A stretch of 29,140 bases of DNA from a virus. Of the stretch, positions 1-9,441 are shown piece by piece. Where the stretch lies: IMG/VR virus record IMGVR_UViG_3300025131_000290, positions 1-29,140 of that record; one strand, given 5' to 3'. Position numbers and translations under genes: made by a program. The notes under the pieces were generated by a model that did not search any database, had not been told where the DNA came from, and saw only the letters and a list, made by a program, of their open reading frames with translations. Numbering within the stretch: the stretch's first letter is position 1; every line of letters starts with the position of its first letter.

Positions 1-212
1 TTTCTATGTAATGATATAGTTCCTTTTACATCATTGAAATCTGCACCTGCTGCTAAATCTACATTGTATGTACATATTAACTCACTCACACTATCTTCAT
101 TTTGTAAGACATATATCTTACTGAATGCTATTGTATAAGCACCTTTGATATTCTCGATTGTTGTTTCGAGGTCTGTTTTAGTTGTGAATGTAGCTAATAG
201 TTGGGTTCTCAT
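1..212 (-). CDS. Unknown phage protein, N-terminal part only
   Basis: The frame starts at the ATG at 210-212, two bases after the stop of the large unknown gene, and runs off the left edge. The visible 70 residues begin MRTQLLATFTTKTDLETTIE and include NIKGAYTIAFSKIYVLQNED and ELICTYNVDLAAG, an alpha/beta pattern. I recall similar short proteins in marine phages with no assigned function. The stop is outside the window. Confidence 0.7.
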   Translation of the reverse strand, partial: MRTQLLATFTTKTDLETTIENIKGAYTIAFSKIYVLQNEDSVSELICTYNVDLAAGADFNDVKGTISLHR

Positions 213-214
213 TA

Positions 215-2506
215 TTAAGCTGTATGTCCTTTTTCTTTAAATTTCTTTATAGCATCATTGTGCCACTTATACACAGTCTGTAATTTACCCAGTTTACCAG
301 TTTTAGTTCTTAATCTTTTTTCTCCAACATAAATTCTCTCTTTTTCTACACCTTCTTCATCTTTAATAAGAAGAAAAACATTTCTTGTCTCACCAGTAGT
401 TCTCCCTTTCATTGCACCTGAACCTCCCAATTGTCCTTGTGTTTCAAAAGAAAATTCTGCAGTAAAGTTTTCTTTATTATCGACACCAAAAACATCTCTC
501 AACACACTACCATCAACAGATAATCCACCATGATTTGTTTCAAATAAACCTGGATATGCGTGGACTCCTTTTTTAGAGTTAGGATTCATTGCTTCCAAAT
601 GGAATTGGTCAAATACTGTACTCGCTTCCATTTTTTGACCAAGAGGTATATCTGACCCATCAGGTATATAATATCCATTTAGATTATTATAATGGTCTTT
701 TTCTGCTATAGCATGTTTTTGTCTAATTTCTTCAATTTGACCATATGTATCTGGTGAACCTAATTTTCTATATTTAGCATTTATCCTATCAAGTAATGCA
801 TCTTCCTTATCAGTTGAAACTATTGGTTTATTTTCATCATACTCTTTTCCTAATTTTTTAGCTCTTTCTTCAGGTGAATCACCCATAAAATTAAAAAAAG
901 CTCTTAATTGTTCTTTTTCCTTTTCATTATCAGACATGTTATCCCAATTTTCTTTAGCTTCATCAGATAAATATACAGAAAAATTTCCTTTTGGTGGTGA
1001 TGGGAGTGAGAATTTTTTCTTTGTAGCATTTGTCCATTTAGTAGATGTTTTTTCTATTGTATCACCTTTAGAACTTTTGGTCACTTTACCATCTGAATCT
1101 TTGTCTCCCTTGATATTATTCAATACATTATCTAAGTCAGAACTTTTCATCTTTGAGAAAAAAGAACCAGCTTCCTTCTGTACTGTTTTTAGCTCTGATT
1201 CAATTTCTGCTAATGCATCTCTATGTTGTACATTGAAACCTTTTAACTGGTCTCTTTGACCTTCATTAACATCACCATTCTTAAATGCTTCATCGATTAG
1301 CTCATCAAGTTTTGTATATTCTTTATTTGGGGATGATTGTGCTGTTATTGCATCTAAAGTATCTTTATCTGAATGGAAATGCATTATAATATTTCCAGTT
1401 TTTGGGTCTGTAACAAAGGTAGCTGTATCTGATGGGTTTTCTCCCCCACCTGATTTACTAATTAAATATTTTGCAATTTTCTTTGGAATCTCATACCGAT
1501 TACCATTCTTATCAACCGAATAAATATTAGCTTCTTCGGGCATCTCATCAATTCTGTCTTGCATAGCTTGTAAGGAATCTTTATGTCCATAAAAATTGGT
1601 TATCTTTGGATTTTTAATGTCAAGAGCTTCTGCACTTCTTACTGCTTTGTTATGTTTTCTTCTACCTGCTTTTACTGTATTTAAAGTCTTTGAATATAAT
1701 TCCAAATTGTCGTGAAATTCTTCAGGACTATTAGATTTATTTACACCTAATCCAGCTGTTGCTTTCTTACCACTATTCTGTTCTGCTAATGTAGTATCTC
1801 CAAATTGTTGTATAATTCTTTTTGTAATTTCTTCATTGGTTAAGTTAGGTTCTGCTTGTAATATATTACTAACCTCACCACTCATAATCTCATTCCACAT
1901 TGAACCGGCATTACCAGGTGCAGCTTTGAATATAGTATTATCATTTTCATCTTTTATTTCGTTATAACCATACTCTAAACCTTTTTGTTTTATCTCCCAA
2001 TCACTTCCTTTATCTTGTAAAATTTCATTAGGTGTATTTTGGTATGATTTAACTTTTTTAGGCTCGTCTTTATCCTTTTTCACACTATAAGGATTAGGTT
2101 CAGGTTCAACAATTTTTGGTTTTGCTCTTCCTTCTTCATCATCCCAAGAATCATCGGGGTCACCTGCAGTATCATCTTTATCATCATCACCAACAGCAAC
2201 AAGTCTACCATCTACATTTTTATGAGTAGTTTCACCACCTTCTTCTTTTCCATAATTACCATATCCAAGAGAAACCAATCCCATCTTTTTAGCTTTCTCT
2301 TTTTCTTTATCATCTAATCTACCATCATCCTTCTCTCTCAAATTACTCATAAACTCAACAATAAATTGTGATGGAAATTCTAAATCATTTAGACTATGTT
2401 CTAATTGAGCCATATGTAATGGATTATCAACATCAGGCATTCCGTCATGTACTCGATATGCCCATTCTGTTAATACATCGTCTATTATTTCTGAAATGTG
2501 TTTCAT
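215..2506 (-). CDS. Large unknown phage protein
   Basis: The 763-residue protein is hydrophilic, with a distinctive N-terminus HISEIIDDVLTEWAYRVHDG then MPDVDNPLHMAQLEHSLNDL, a module I associate with several unannotated marine phage proteins. An acidic, low-complexity linker (residues ~85-160, many Asp, Glu, Pro) follows. A more ordered C-terminal part includes HAYPGLFETNHGGLSVDGSV and ETRNVFLLIKDEEGVEKERI. No catalytic motif is recognised. The ATG has AGG 10 bases upstream, overlapping the end of the polymerase-like gene by proximity (3-base gap). It could be a virion-internal or accessory protein; not assigned. Confidence 0.7.
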   Translation of the reverse strand: MKHISEIIDDVLTEWAYRVHDGMPDVDNPLHMAQLEHSLNDLEFPSQFIVEFMSNLREKDDGRLDDKEKEKAKKMGLVSLGYGNYGKEEGGETTHKNVDGRLVAVGDDDKDDTAGDPDDSWDDEEGRAKPKIVEPEPNPYSVKKDKDEPKKVKSYQNTPNEILQDKGSDWEIKQKGLEYGYNEIKDENDNTIFKAAPGNAGSMWNEIMSGEVSNILQAEPNLTNEEITKRIIQQFGDTTLAEQNSGKKATAGLGVNKSNSPEEFHDNLELYSKTLNTVKAGRRKHNKAVRSAEALDIKNPKITNFYGHKDSLQAMQDRIDEMPEEANIYSVDKNGNRYEIPKKIAKYLISKSGGGENPSDTATFVTDPKTGNIIMHFHSDKDTLDAITAQSSPNKEYTKLDELIDEAFKNGDVNEGQRDQLKGFNVQHRDALAEIESELKTVQKEAGSFFSKMKSSDLDNVLNNIKGDKDSDGKVTKSSKGDTIEKTSTKWTNATKKKFSLPSPPKGNFSVYLSDEAKENWDNMSDNEKEKEQLRAFFNFMGDSPEERAKKLGKEYDENKPIVSTDKEDALLDRINAKYRKLGSPDTYGQIEEIRQKHAIAEKDHYNNLNGYYIPDGSDIPLGQKMEASTVFDQFHLEAMNPNSKKGVHAYPGLFETNHGGLSVDGSVLRDVFGVDNKENFTAEFSFETQGQLGGSGAMKGRTTGETRNVFLLIKDEEGVEKERIYVGEKRLRTKTGKLGKLQTVYKWHNDAIKKFKEKGHTA

Positions 2507-2509
2507 ATT

Positions 2510-3757
2510 TTATAACCTATCTTGAATTGATTGTAACTCACCCAAATTCGCTCCTGCTTTGGCTTTTGTTAAATGACCATTTCTCTCTAATATTTTCTTT
2601 ATTTCTTTCAAAGTATCTACTCCGTCTGAATTATTGTAATCTATTGTGAAACTATCATAGCCATATAACACTAATTTTGTTTTCTTCTCATATAAATATC
2701 GTTGTAGTTCAATTATCGTCTTTATATTACATTCTGTTTCATATGCCTGTAATAGATAATTCAGTAATTTACTACGATTCATATCTGTATAGTTTTTCTT
2801 TATAAGTTTCCTCTTATAAATATCAGTTTCTATGAAATTATCTCTATTATATTTACTCCATAATTCATTTGTATATTCTTTTGTTTTTTTGAAAAATGGT
2901 ATTGATTTTGCTATATCATCTGGTATTCCGCCATATAAAATCTTGAATGTTATCTGTTTTGATTCTTCATATGTACAACCATAGAAACTTGATAAATATT
3001 CGTGTACAGATGCTTGTGGGAATTTATATCCAATTAAACTACCGATAAGTCTAACGTGGTATGCGTCGTAATCAAATTCTACGAGATAGTCATTTTCTGG
3101 TATGAACACCTTCCGTTGTTCTTTTGTTAGGGCTGCGAAGTTTACTGAACCGAATGAGTTACTTGGTCGTCCTGTTGATGTCCATAGATTGTATTTTGTG
3201 TATAATTTTCCTTCTGATATGTGTTTTCTCACTCTCTCATCAAATATATCACATACATCATCTGATACACATATACCATTCTTTTCTATTGAGTAGAATG
3301 CTGATGATACTTCTCTTGCGTATTGTTGTTCTTCTAAATTCATAGTAACCGACATCTTATCACATAGTTCATCACAATATTCTATGTGTTTAACCATCGG
3401 TATGATTTCGTTTAATCGTTTTGCGTTGTAATATTTGTTATGGAAGAACTCGTAGGCATTGTTTCTAACTACACTATCGTCAAATGGTTTATTGTTTAAT
3501 GACCACCATTCGTAATTCATATCTAATACATTCTTAAATGGATATACAGATAGTAGTGTTTTCATATCAGGTGTGTATATTAGTTCCGAATCTAACCATC
3601 TATAATCTTCTAATGATTGACCACAATCTGGATGATAATTACATATCATTTGACTATCTTCATCTATTTTCTTTACATATAACATAGACAATCCATTATT
3701 CTTGTGTAATGGATGTAGATATGGGTCTGAAAATATAGGTATTACAATATAACTCAT
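2510..3757 (-). CDS. Short family-A DNA polymerase-like protein (PolA palm/fingers)
   Basis: This 415-residue protein carries the polymerase motifs of DNA polymerase I. TGRPSNSFGSVNFAAL starts at residue 195. Motif A is LVEFDYDAYHVRLIGSLIG, with catalytic Asp229. Motif B is SKQITFKILYGG (Lys267, Phe271, Tyr275). NYLLQ (Asn333, Gln337) equals the Asn845/Gln849 pair of E. coli Pol I. Motif C is VLYGYDSFTIDY with Asp368. The Glu after motif A is His234, the motif C HDE is YDS, and the motif B Arg is not seen. There is no clear 3'-5' exonuclease; the first ~150 residues may be a remnant. It lies in the baseplate operon with only a distant AAGG before its ATG, so low expression is expected. Confidence 0.8.
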   Translation of the reverse strand: MSYIVIPIFSDPYLHPLHKNNGLSMLYVKKIDEDSQMICNYHPDCGQSLEDYRWLDSELIYTPDMKTLLSVYPFKNVLDMNYEWWSLNNKPFDDSVVRNNAYEFFHNKYYNAKRLNEIIPMVKHIEYCDELCDKMSVTMNLEEQQYAREVSSAFYSIEKNGICVSDDVCDIFDERVRKHISEGKLYTKYNLWTSTGRPSNSFGSVNFAALTKEQRKVFIPENDYLVEFDYDAYHVRLIGSLIGYKFPQASVHEYLSSFYGCTYEESKQITFKILYGGIPDDIAKSIPFFKKTKEYTNELWSKYNRDNFIETDIYKRKLIKKNYTDMNRSKLLNYLLQAYETECNIKTIIELQRYLYEKKTKLVLYGYDSFTIDYNNSDGVDTLKEIKKILERNGHLTKAKAGANLGELQSIQDRL

Positions 3758-3805
3758 AGTTTAATTTACAACCTTTTTTGTGTTAAATCCTAATGTTTTT
3801 TTCTA

Positions 3806-6800
3806 TTATTCGTAACAAACATCTACTACTGGAAGACAGTCATTGGTCATACCGTCTGTATCTACAAATTGACAGTACTGTTGGTTTGTTCCCATTACAT
3901 TGGCGATATCGTCAGATATCTTTTGACATCTAGCTGTTTGAAAGCTTTTCGATTTGATACTGAGTCCTGAGAATGCTATATATCTCTCATGACATCTATC
4001 ACATTTTTCATTCCACTCAGGTACTTTTTCTAGATTTTTCATATTACCCATCAGAAGTGCTGAAAGTAAAGTAATAAATCCTGTATCTGAACCGACTTGT
4101 GTTAAGCCAATTGGTATTGTAACCCATTGTTCAGTTCCAAATAATAAATAATAATATTCATCATTCGCTAGTATGGTCTCAATTCTTGGAATATATCCAG
4201 TTACTGTAGTATTTATTGTTGAATTAAATTTTTCGCTAGAAAAGCTAGTTATTGGAGCTCCACCAATAGTTAGAGTAGAACTACTACTACTAGCTACTGG
4301 AAAGTATTTAAGGAATGATTTTAACTTTTCATCATCAAACAGTAGTCCAGTTGTTTCCGTTTGAGAGTGTGCACCATTTACATATGTATTTTTATCATAT
4401 ATTATATATGGTAAGTAATATTCTTTAATATCTGATGCCGGGCTATTCGCTACTACCGCTTTAAATTTAATAACATCTTTGAATCTATTGAGTATTGGAT
4501 CATTGTGAAGAAGTTCTTGGCTACCCATGTATTGTGCGAGTTTATCAAAATCAGCGCCTATTAGTAATTCCTTTGAAGGATTAATATTGGTATTAGTTGA
4601 GATAGATTGTGCTGAATTAATTATATTTCCAGTTGACTTTGTGGCCTGTGGGTTATTTTTCTTAATCGTCTCCACTGATAATGATACTGATGATACTGGA
4701 TATGTTAATTCTGCAAATATTTTATCAGTAGCTCTAAATCTATACTGAGTTTCTAATGTTGTATACCATCCAGACGAATCAATAGCTTGTGTTACTTTCA
4801 TTACTTGAAAATAAACTATATTACGATAAGATTCTGGTAAATAATTAACTCTGAAAATATCTCCTGGTTGTATAGATGATATACCATATATAGTCAGCGT
4901 TAATGACATTGGTAGAGGTGTAGAGTGTTTATGTTCAAGAAATTGAGAACGTGCACGGTATATGTAATAATCACTTATAGACTTTACTGTTATTGTACCT
5001 GATGCAGCTGAAGCTTCTTCATTAGCTGCTATTATTACCTCTACACCTGCTGCTTTTTCTCTAGTTTTGGAATATTTTGCAAATTTTTTGATAGTAGTAG
5101 GAGTTGTCTTTTGACTCGTACCACTTATGTTACCTCCTAAATTAGGGTTAGCAGCTAATATATCAGTAACTCTATCATATGTATTAGACACTTTAGCATT
5201 AGTTCTGAGAGAGTCGTTATTTATCTTTTTAGCTTTAAATGAACCCATATCTGGATAATAACCCACACCCATTGTGTTATATACATCATTCTGCTGGTCG
5301 TCTTTTGATTTTTTAGCTATATTTAATAAAGCTTGTAATGCTACTGCCGAATCAATGAATGAATTTACATTATATATTTTAGTGTCAACATCACCACTCA
5401 TAGCTTGAATGGCCATCATGTTAGATATTCCACCTTCTGGCATTGTAAATGATACATCATATCCTTTGACGATAGAATTAGATGACATAACATCAAACTC
5501 AAACATCATATCATATATATTTTGAGCATCTTTTATATCTCGTTCTACTCCCAAATAATTTTTATCTATTATTGATATTAGATTATCAGAACCATTATTA
5601 GATATTCCCCAATTATATACATCTCCAGAATTTGTATTTATTTTTTCACAGACTCGCTTTATACAATCTACTAAATTTTTGGCGTTTTTGATAGCTTCCG
5701 TGACAATAGATACATCAATAAACATTTCTCTTAATGGTATTCTTTCTATATCGGGTAATATATCGTATTTAGTCTTACTACCTTTATATGTTTTTAAAAT
5801 AGTTTCATCATAATTAGAATTATTTGGGTTCTTATTAACTTTAGTATTAAATGTTGTATCCCAATTTTCAGGATATAAAAAACTGAGTTTTTCTTTATAG
5901 CCTCTACCTATCACAGTTTGCCTCTCCCTTAAATGGTTGTCATGTGATGTAAATGATTCAGATGAATCAATTCTAACTTCTGTATTAGTTCCTGTAGCTA
6001 TCGATTCACCAGATTCACCAAGACCAAATTCAGGATTTAATATAACATCTTCAAAAAATCCCCATGACATAAAAGTCTGACCAACCACCTTATCTAGACC
6101 TACACCAGATTCTACATTATTTTTTTCTAATTTAAATGCGCCAAACTGTAATTTTGGTTCGACCATGCGTTTTTGCCTGTAGTCAAATTGACCTTTACTT
6201 TTAGGAGTTATATTTTTAAATCGGTCTATGATATGATCACGAGCAGTACCCTTTGACGTTAAAAATAAAACACCTATACTGTCTATTTCAGTATCTAATA
6301 AAAATTGTAATCTATCTTTTATAGATTGACCTACTTGTGCATTATCAAATTTTTCACTTAATAACGCTATATTCTTTGATGTTATTTCAACTGAACATTC
6401 TACACTACCGTTTTCTAATATCTTTGCATCATAATTAGTTACATATCCAATGAGAGTGTCTAAATCACCCTGTGCTTCTGTAACATATCCGTTAACCTTA
6501 TCTCCCGGCTTCTCACCATATAATATTTCTTCAACTGATAATCCTGTCGCAGTATCTTCACCATCTGGTTTTTCATGTTTAAATGCAACTGTGGTTGGGT
6601 CATATAATACTCCAGTATTCCAACCATAATCAACAAATATTTGAGCTCCTGGTCGTAAGAAGTATCGTTGGTATATCTTATCAAAATCGTGAAAGTTATG
6701 TACAGTAAACCCTACTGTTGTTTTTCTCATCACACCTAATGTTCCTTCAGTAGTAGATGTAAAACTTGTTATTCCAGCTGGTGGTTTCAGATATTGATTA

Positions 6801-7234
6801 TCATTTGTACCAAATTCAGGTGGAATGATATCATCATTTTCTAAACCATGCATTAATGGATCAGTGCCACTTTTACCAGGTTCCAATCCTACTGATTCAT
6901 TAGGATTAGCTGTAGCTTGATTTAAAGTATGATTGCCGACAACATATATTCGTGATGCTAATGAGGTTTTATTAACTGGTTCTCCGTCCTCATCTGTTTC
7001 TCTATTGAATATCTCAACACCCACCCACATTCTTACAAACGGTGTTCGAGATGATAAATCAGCTTGATTGTCAAATTCATTATCTAATCCGACTCCATCA
7101 ACACCTTTATATTTTTTATTTATTTCAGCTAAAGATTCATTTGGATTAGTACTTTGTGCGTAAGCTTGTCTGAGTGCAAGTTTCTTCTTAACTTTATTAG
7201 GTATGTCAGAACCGAATATTCTCTTATTTATCAT
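3806..7234 (-). CDS. Large baseplate hub-like protein with Cys-rich C-terminus
   Basis: The 1142-residue protein is the largest in the window. TVGFTVHNFHDFDKIYQRYF followed by LRPGAQIFVDYGWNTG (residues ~170-205), then ECSVEITSKNIALLSEKF, and later MSLTLTIYGISSIQPGDIFR with YLPESYRNIVYFQVMKVTQ form the pattern of large hub proteins (gp27 role) in marine T4-like phages. The last ~70 residues hold six Cys (EKCDRCHE, ARCQK, QQYCQF, NDCLP, DVCYE), which could bind metal or form disulfides, perhaps a tip-like element. The ATG has AAAGGG at some distance, a weak site. The precise T4 counterpart is not certain. Confidence 0.65.
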   Translation of the reverse strand: MINKRIFGSDIPNKVKKKLALRQAYAQSTNPNESLAEINKKYKGVDGVGLDNEFDNQADLSSRTPFVRMWVGVEIFNRETDEDGEPVNKTSLASRIYVVGNHTLNQATANPNESVGLEPGKSGTDPLMHGLENDDIIPPEFGTNDNQYLKPPAGITSFTSTTEGTLGVMRKTTVGFTVHNFHDFDKIYQRYFLRPGAQIFVDYGWNTGVLYDPTTVAFKHEKPDGEDTATGLSVEEILYGEKPGDKVNGYVTEAQGDLDTLIGYVTNYDAKILENGSVECSVEITSKNIALLSEKFDNAQVGQSIKDRLQFLLDTEIDSIGVLFLTSKGTARDHIIDRFKNITPKSKGQFDYRQKRMVEPKLQFGAFKLEKNNVESGVGLDKVVGQTFMSWGFFEDVILNPEFGLGESGESIATGTNTEVRIDSSESFTSHDNHLRERQTVIGRGYKEKLSFLYPENWDTTFNTKVNKNPNNSNYDETILKTYKGSKTKYDILPDIERIPLREMFIDVSIVTEAIKNAKNLVDCIKRVCEKINTNSGDVYNWGISNNGSDNLISIIDKNYLGVERDIKDAQNIYDMMFEFDVMSSNSIVKGYDVSFTMPEGGISNMMAIQAMSGDVDTKIYNVNSFIDSAVALQALLNIAKKSKDDQQNDVYNTMGVGYYPDMGSFKAKKINNDSLRTNAKVSNTYDRVTDILAANPNLGGNISGTSQKTTPTTIKKFAKYSKTREKAAGVEVIIAANEEASAASGTITVKSISDYYIYRARSQFLEHKHSTPLPMSLTLTIYGISSIQPGDIFRVNYLPESYRNIVYFQVMKVTQAIDSSGWYTTLETQYRFRATDKIFAELTYPVSSVSLSVETIKKNNPQATKSTGNIINSAQSISTNTNINPSKELLIGADFDKLAQYMGSQELLHNDPILNRFKDVIKFKAVVANSPASDIKEYYLPYIIYDKNTYVNGAHSQTETTGLLFDDEKLKSFLKYFPVASSSSSTLTIGGAPITSFSSEKFNSTINTTVTGYIPRIETILANDEYYYLLFGTEQWVTIPIGLTQVGSDTGFITLLSALLMGNMKNLEKVPEWNEKCDRCHERYIAFSGLSIKSKSFQTARCQKISDDIANVMGTNQQYCQFVDTDGMTNDCLPVVDVCYE

Positions 7235-7237
7235 TGT

Positions 7238-7531
7238 TTAAAACCCTTTTGCTTTTTCAGCTGATGCTGGAATCCTTAATGATGTTCCTGCTGGTATATT
7301 CATTGTTTTTAAATGATTGACTCTTGCAACGAACCACCATAATTGTGGATTTCCATAAAACCTATTTGCTAGATTATCACATCTATCACCTTCCTGTGCA
7401 ATAAAATACATATCATCGTTTCTTTCTGGGACTTTAAGATAGATAGTTGTATTATATTTATCTTTATTACCAACTCTTTCTTTATCTGGACTTGTATATT
7501 TTGTTCTTCTTGTAGTATCGTATCTTGCCAT
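7238..7531 (-). CDS. 53: LysM-domain baseplate protein, gp53-like
   Basis: The 97-residue protein consists of a basic N-terminus and one LysM fold at about residues 42-88: YFIAQEGDRCDNLANRFYGN, then PQLWWFVARVNHLK and IPAGTSLRIP. LysM modules of this type occur in the baseplate wedge protein gp53 of T4 and its equivalents in contractile machines, where they hold the hub and wedges together rather than bind cell wall. T4 gp53 is about twice as long, so this is a minimal form. The ATG has GGGAG in the end of the previous gene (stop TAG, then ATG 2 bases later). Confidence 0.8.
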   Translation of the reverse strand: MARYDTTRRTKYTSPDKERVGNKDKYNTTIYLKVPERNDDMYFIAQEGDRCDNLANRFYGNPQLWWFVARVNHLKTMNIPAGTSLRIPASAEKAKGF

Positions 7532-7533
7532 TA

Positions 7534-9429
7534 CTAAACTCCCATACCTGTAACTTTATTTGTTCCATAGAATGTTTCATCTTTATATTTACCACCTGGA
7601 TCCGTCTTCGCAAAATCAAGACTTGGAACTGTCATATGAATCACTTGATATGATATTGCAACTTGAACATATTTGGGAACTCGTTTTCCTGCTTTAGTTT
7701 CCCAAGGTGATTCTGATGGATATGAGTATGAAAGACTTTTTATAAATCCAGTCAGTTCAGCATGTTCACTACCAAATAATTCACCTAATCTAAATTTTGT
7801 TAATGGTGGTTTCATTCTTTGCATAGCGTTGGATGCAAATACAGTTCCACCGGTTTCAGATGTAGTTGAACCTACTGTATTCTTAGCGTATTCTGGATAA
7901 CACAATGATGTAAGTCTATTCATTTTTTGATATATTGAAGTTAACTCATCTTCTGTCTGTGCGAATAATTTAAGGTTGAATGATATATCTCTTTCTGACC
8001 TTTCATATACATAAACTGGTTCACTTCTTCCTAAATAATTTGTTGATGCCCAAGATGGTGATATATTTTCTGTTAGTCCGTCTATGTATGCTCTGAAAAA
8101 TATGTAGGTGTCATCTCTTAAATCTTTAAAGTAGAAAGGCATTCCTTCTTGTTCTTTTTCAACATTAAATGAAAGTTGGTTTGGTTTACCATGACCAAGT
8201 CCTGTTGTTAGAACGCCTATAGGTTCTAATGAAGTACCTCTTATCATAGTTGCCAAAGTCATTTTGTCACCACCCTCTGATTTTGGTTTTATTTCTACAT
8301 CTCTCCCAAGTGCAGTACTCATTGCTGATCTAATTTTATTAGTAAATTGACCAAAAAGAGACCCGGCAACTGAATCTGATGAACCATCTGTAAATGTTGA
8401 ATCTAATATATATTCAACATTTTCACGCAGGGGCCCCAGTCCAACACTACCATATCTATCCCTACCAAACAATGAACTCAAACCAGGTTCTTCTCTGTCA
8501 AATAAAATATTTGGTGTTGTTCCGGTTAATCGTGATACTGAAGCTCCTAAAGTACTCAATGGATTATAACCTTCTTTAAATCTTTGTTTTCCTTCCATCA
8601 ATTTATCACCATCTCTGAATTGAACCTTTGTAACAGCACCTAAAGCATTTTGTTTAGCTATAAAGGCAATACCATCTGGAGATGTTAAATACTTTGTTAA
8701 TCTTACAGTATCAGTTACTGCTCTGACTATTGGGATAGAACGACTCGCAAAATTCTGTAATCTACCGTCACCGAGTCCACCAAGTCCACCAATATCACCA
8801 TCCGGTAGTCCACTTACGATATATGGTTCACCATGTGGTCCACCAAATAATTGTGTTCTTGAAATTCCTGTTATATTAGGAGCTTCATCTCTAATACCAA
8901 ATTGCAAATTAACATTTGAGCCGTAAGAATACTGTGGGCCATCAACACCTTTAGATTTATGGTCGGCTCTGTATAAATTACTCCAAGATGTGTCATTTGG
9001 GAATTTTCTATCTTCTGTCACTAGTGATAACAATTTTCTAAAACCATCTACAGGTTGTGTAGTAACTGCAGCTAAGTCTTCACCAGCAGCTTTAAAACTG
9101 ATTCCGTTACCCGGTTCAGGCGGAGGGATAATTAAATTAGTATATGAGGACAGTTGTATTGGGTAACCATCTCCACCAGTTATACCATCTCCAATATTTC
9201 CTGATGTTAATATTTGTTCAATTGATGGTACATTTAATGATGACATTGGAGTGAACTTTGAAGATACATAAACGGTTGATTTATTAAATAATCCACCTAT
9301 TCCATCTGTGTATGTACTACTCATGTTGACAACAATAGATTCTACAGGAGTTGGTGCACCATCAATAAAATCATTCGCGAGGGAATCAATATTTTCAGTA
9401 AATATACTTTTTAAGTTTATTAAACTCAA
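7534..9429 (-). CDS. Baseplate tube-initiator-like protein (gp48/gp54 role)
   Basis: The 631-residue protein starts at TTG, with CGGAGAGAT upstream; no better ATG is present nearby. The N-terminal half is loop-rich with Gly and Pro. The C-terminal ~200 residues form a recognisable baseplate domain: MPFYFKDLRDDTYIFFRAYI, then VYVYERSERDISFNLKLFAQ, TEDELTSIYQKMNRLTSLCY and VAISYQVIHMTVPSLDF. This pattern occurs in marine T4-like proteins that seem to connect baseplate hub and tail tube, as T4 gp48 and gp54 do. Position between tape measure and the LysM protein supports it. The exact T4 counterpart is uncertain. Confidence 0.65.
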   Translation of the reverse strand: MSLINLKSIFTENIDSLANDFIDGAPTPVESIVVNMSSTYTDGIGGLFNKSTVYVSSKFTPMSSLNVPSIEQILTSGNIGDGITGGDGYPIQLSSYTNLIIPPPEPGNGISFKAAGEDLAAVTTQPVDGFRKLLSLVTEDRKFPNDTSWSNLYRADHKSKGVDGPQYSYGSNVNLQFGIRDEAPNITGISRTQLFGGPHGEPYIVSGLPDGDIGGLGGLGDGRLQNFASRSIPIVRAVTDTVRLTKYLTSPDGIAFIAKQNALGAVTKVQFRDGDKLMEGKQRFKEGYNPLSTLGASVSRLTGTTPNILFDREEPGLSSLFGRDRYGSVGLGPLRENVEYILDSTFTDGSSDSVAGSLFGQFTNKIRSAMSTALGRDVEIKPKSEGGDKMTLATMIRGTSLEPIGVLTTGLGHGKPNQLSFNVEKEQEGMPFYFKDLRDDTYIFFRAYIDGLTENISPSWASTNYLGRSEPVYVYERSERDISFNLKLFAQTEDELTSIYQKMNRLTSLCYPEYAKNTVGSTTSETGGTVFASNAMQRMKPPLTKFRLGELFGSEHAELTGFIKSLSYSYPSESPWETKAGKRVPKYVQVAISYQVIHMTVPSLDFAKTDPGGKYKDETFYGTNKVTGMGV

Positions 9430-9441
9430 TATATCTCTCCG

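Noticed and set aside
936-1259. Plus-strand open frame of 107 codons
   Set aside because: It is antisense to the long minus-strand gene 215-2506, has no plausible ribosome site, and its composition is that of a shadow frame.
2691-2822. Two TATAAATA octamers (2691-2698 and 2815-2822) resembling the intergenic promoter-like motif
   Set aside because: They lie inside the polymerase-like gene, lack the full CATATATAAATAT context, and encode ordinary codons; chance in AT-rich DNA is likely.
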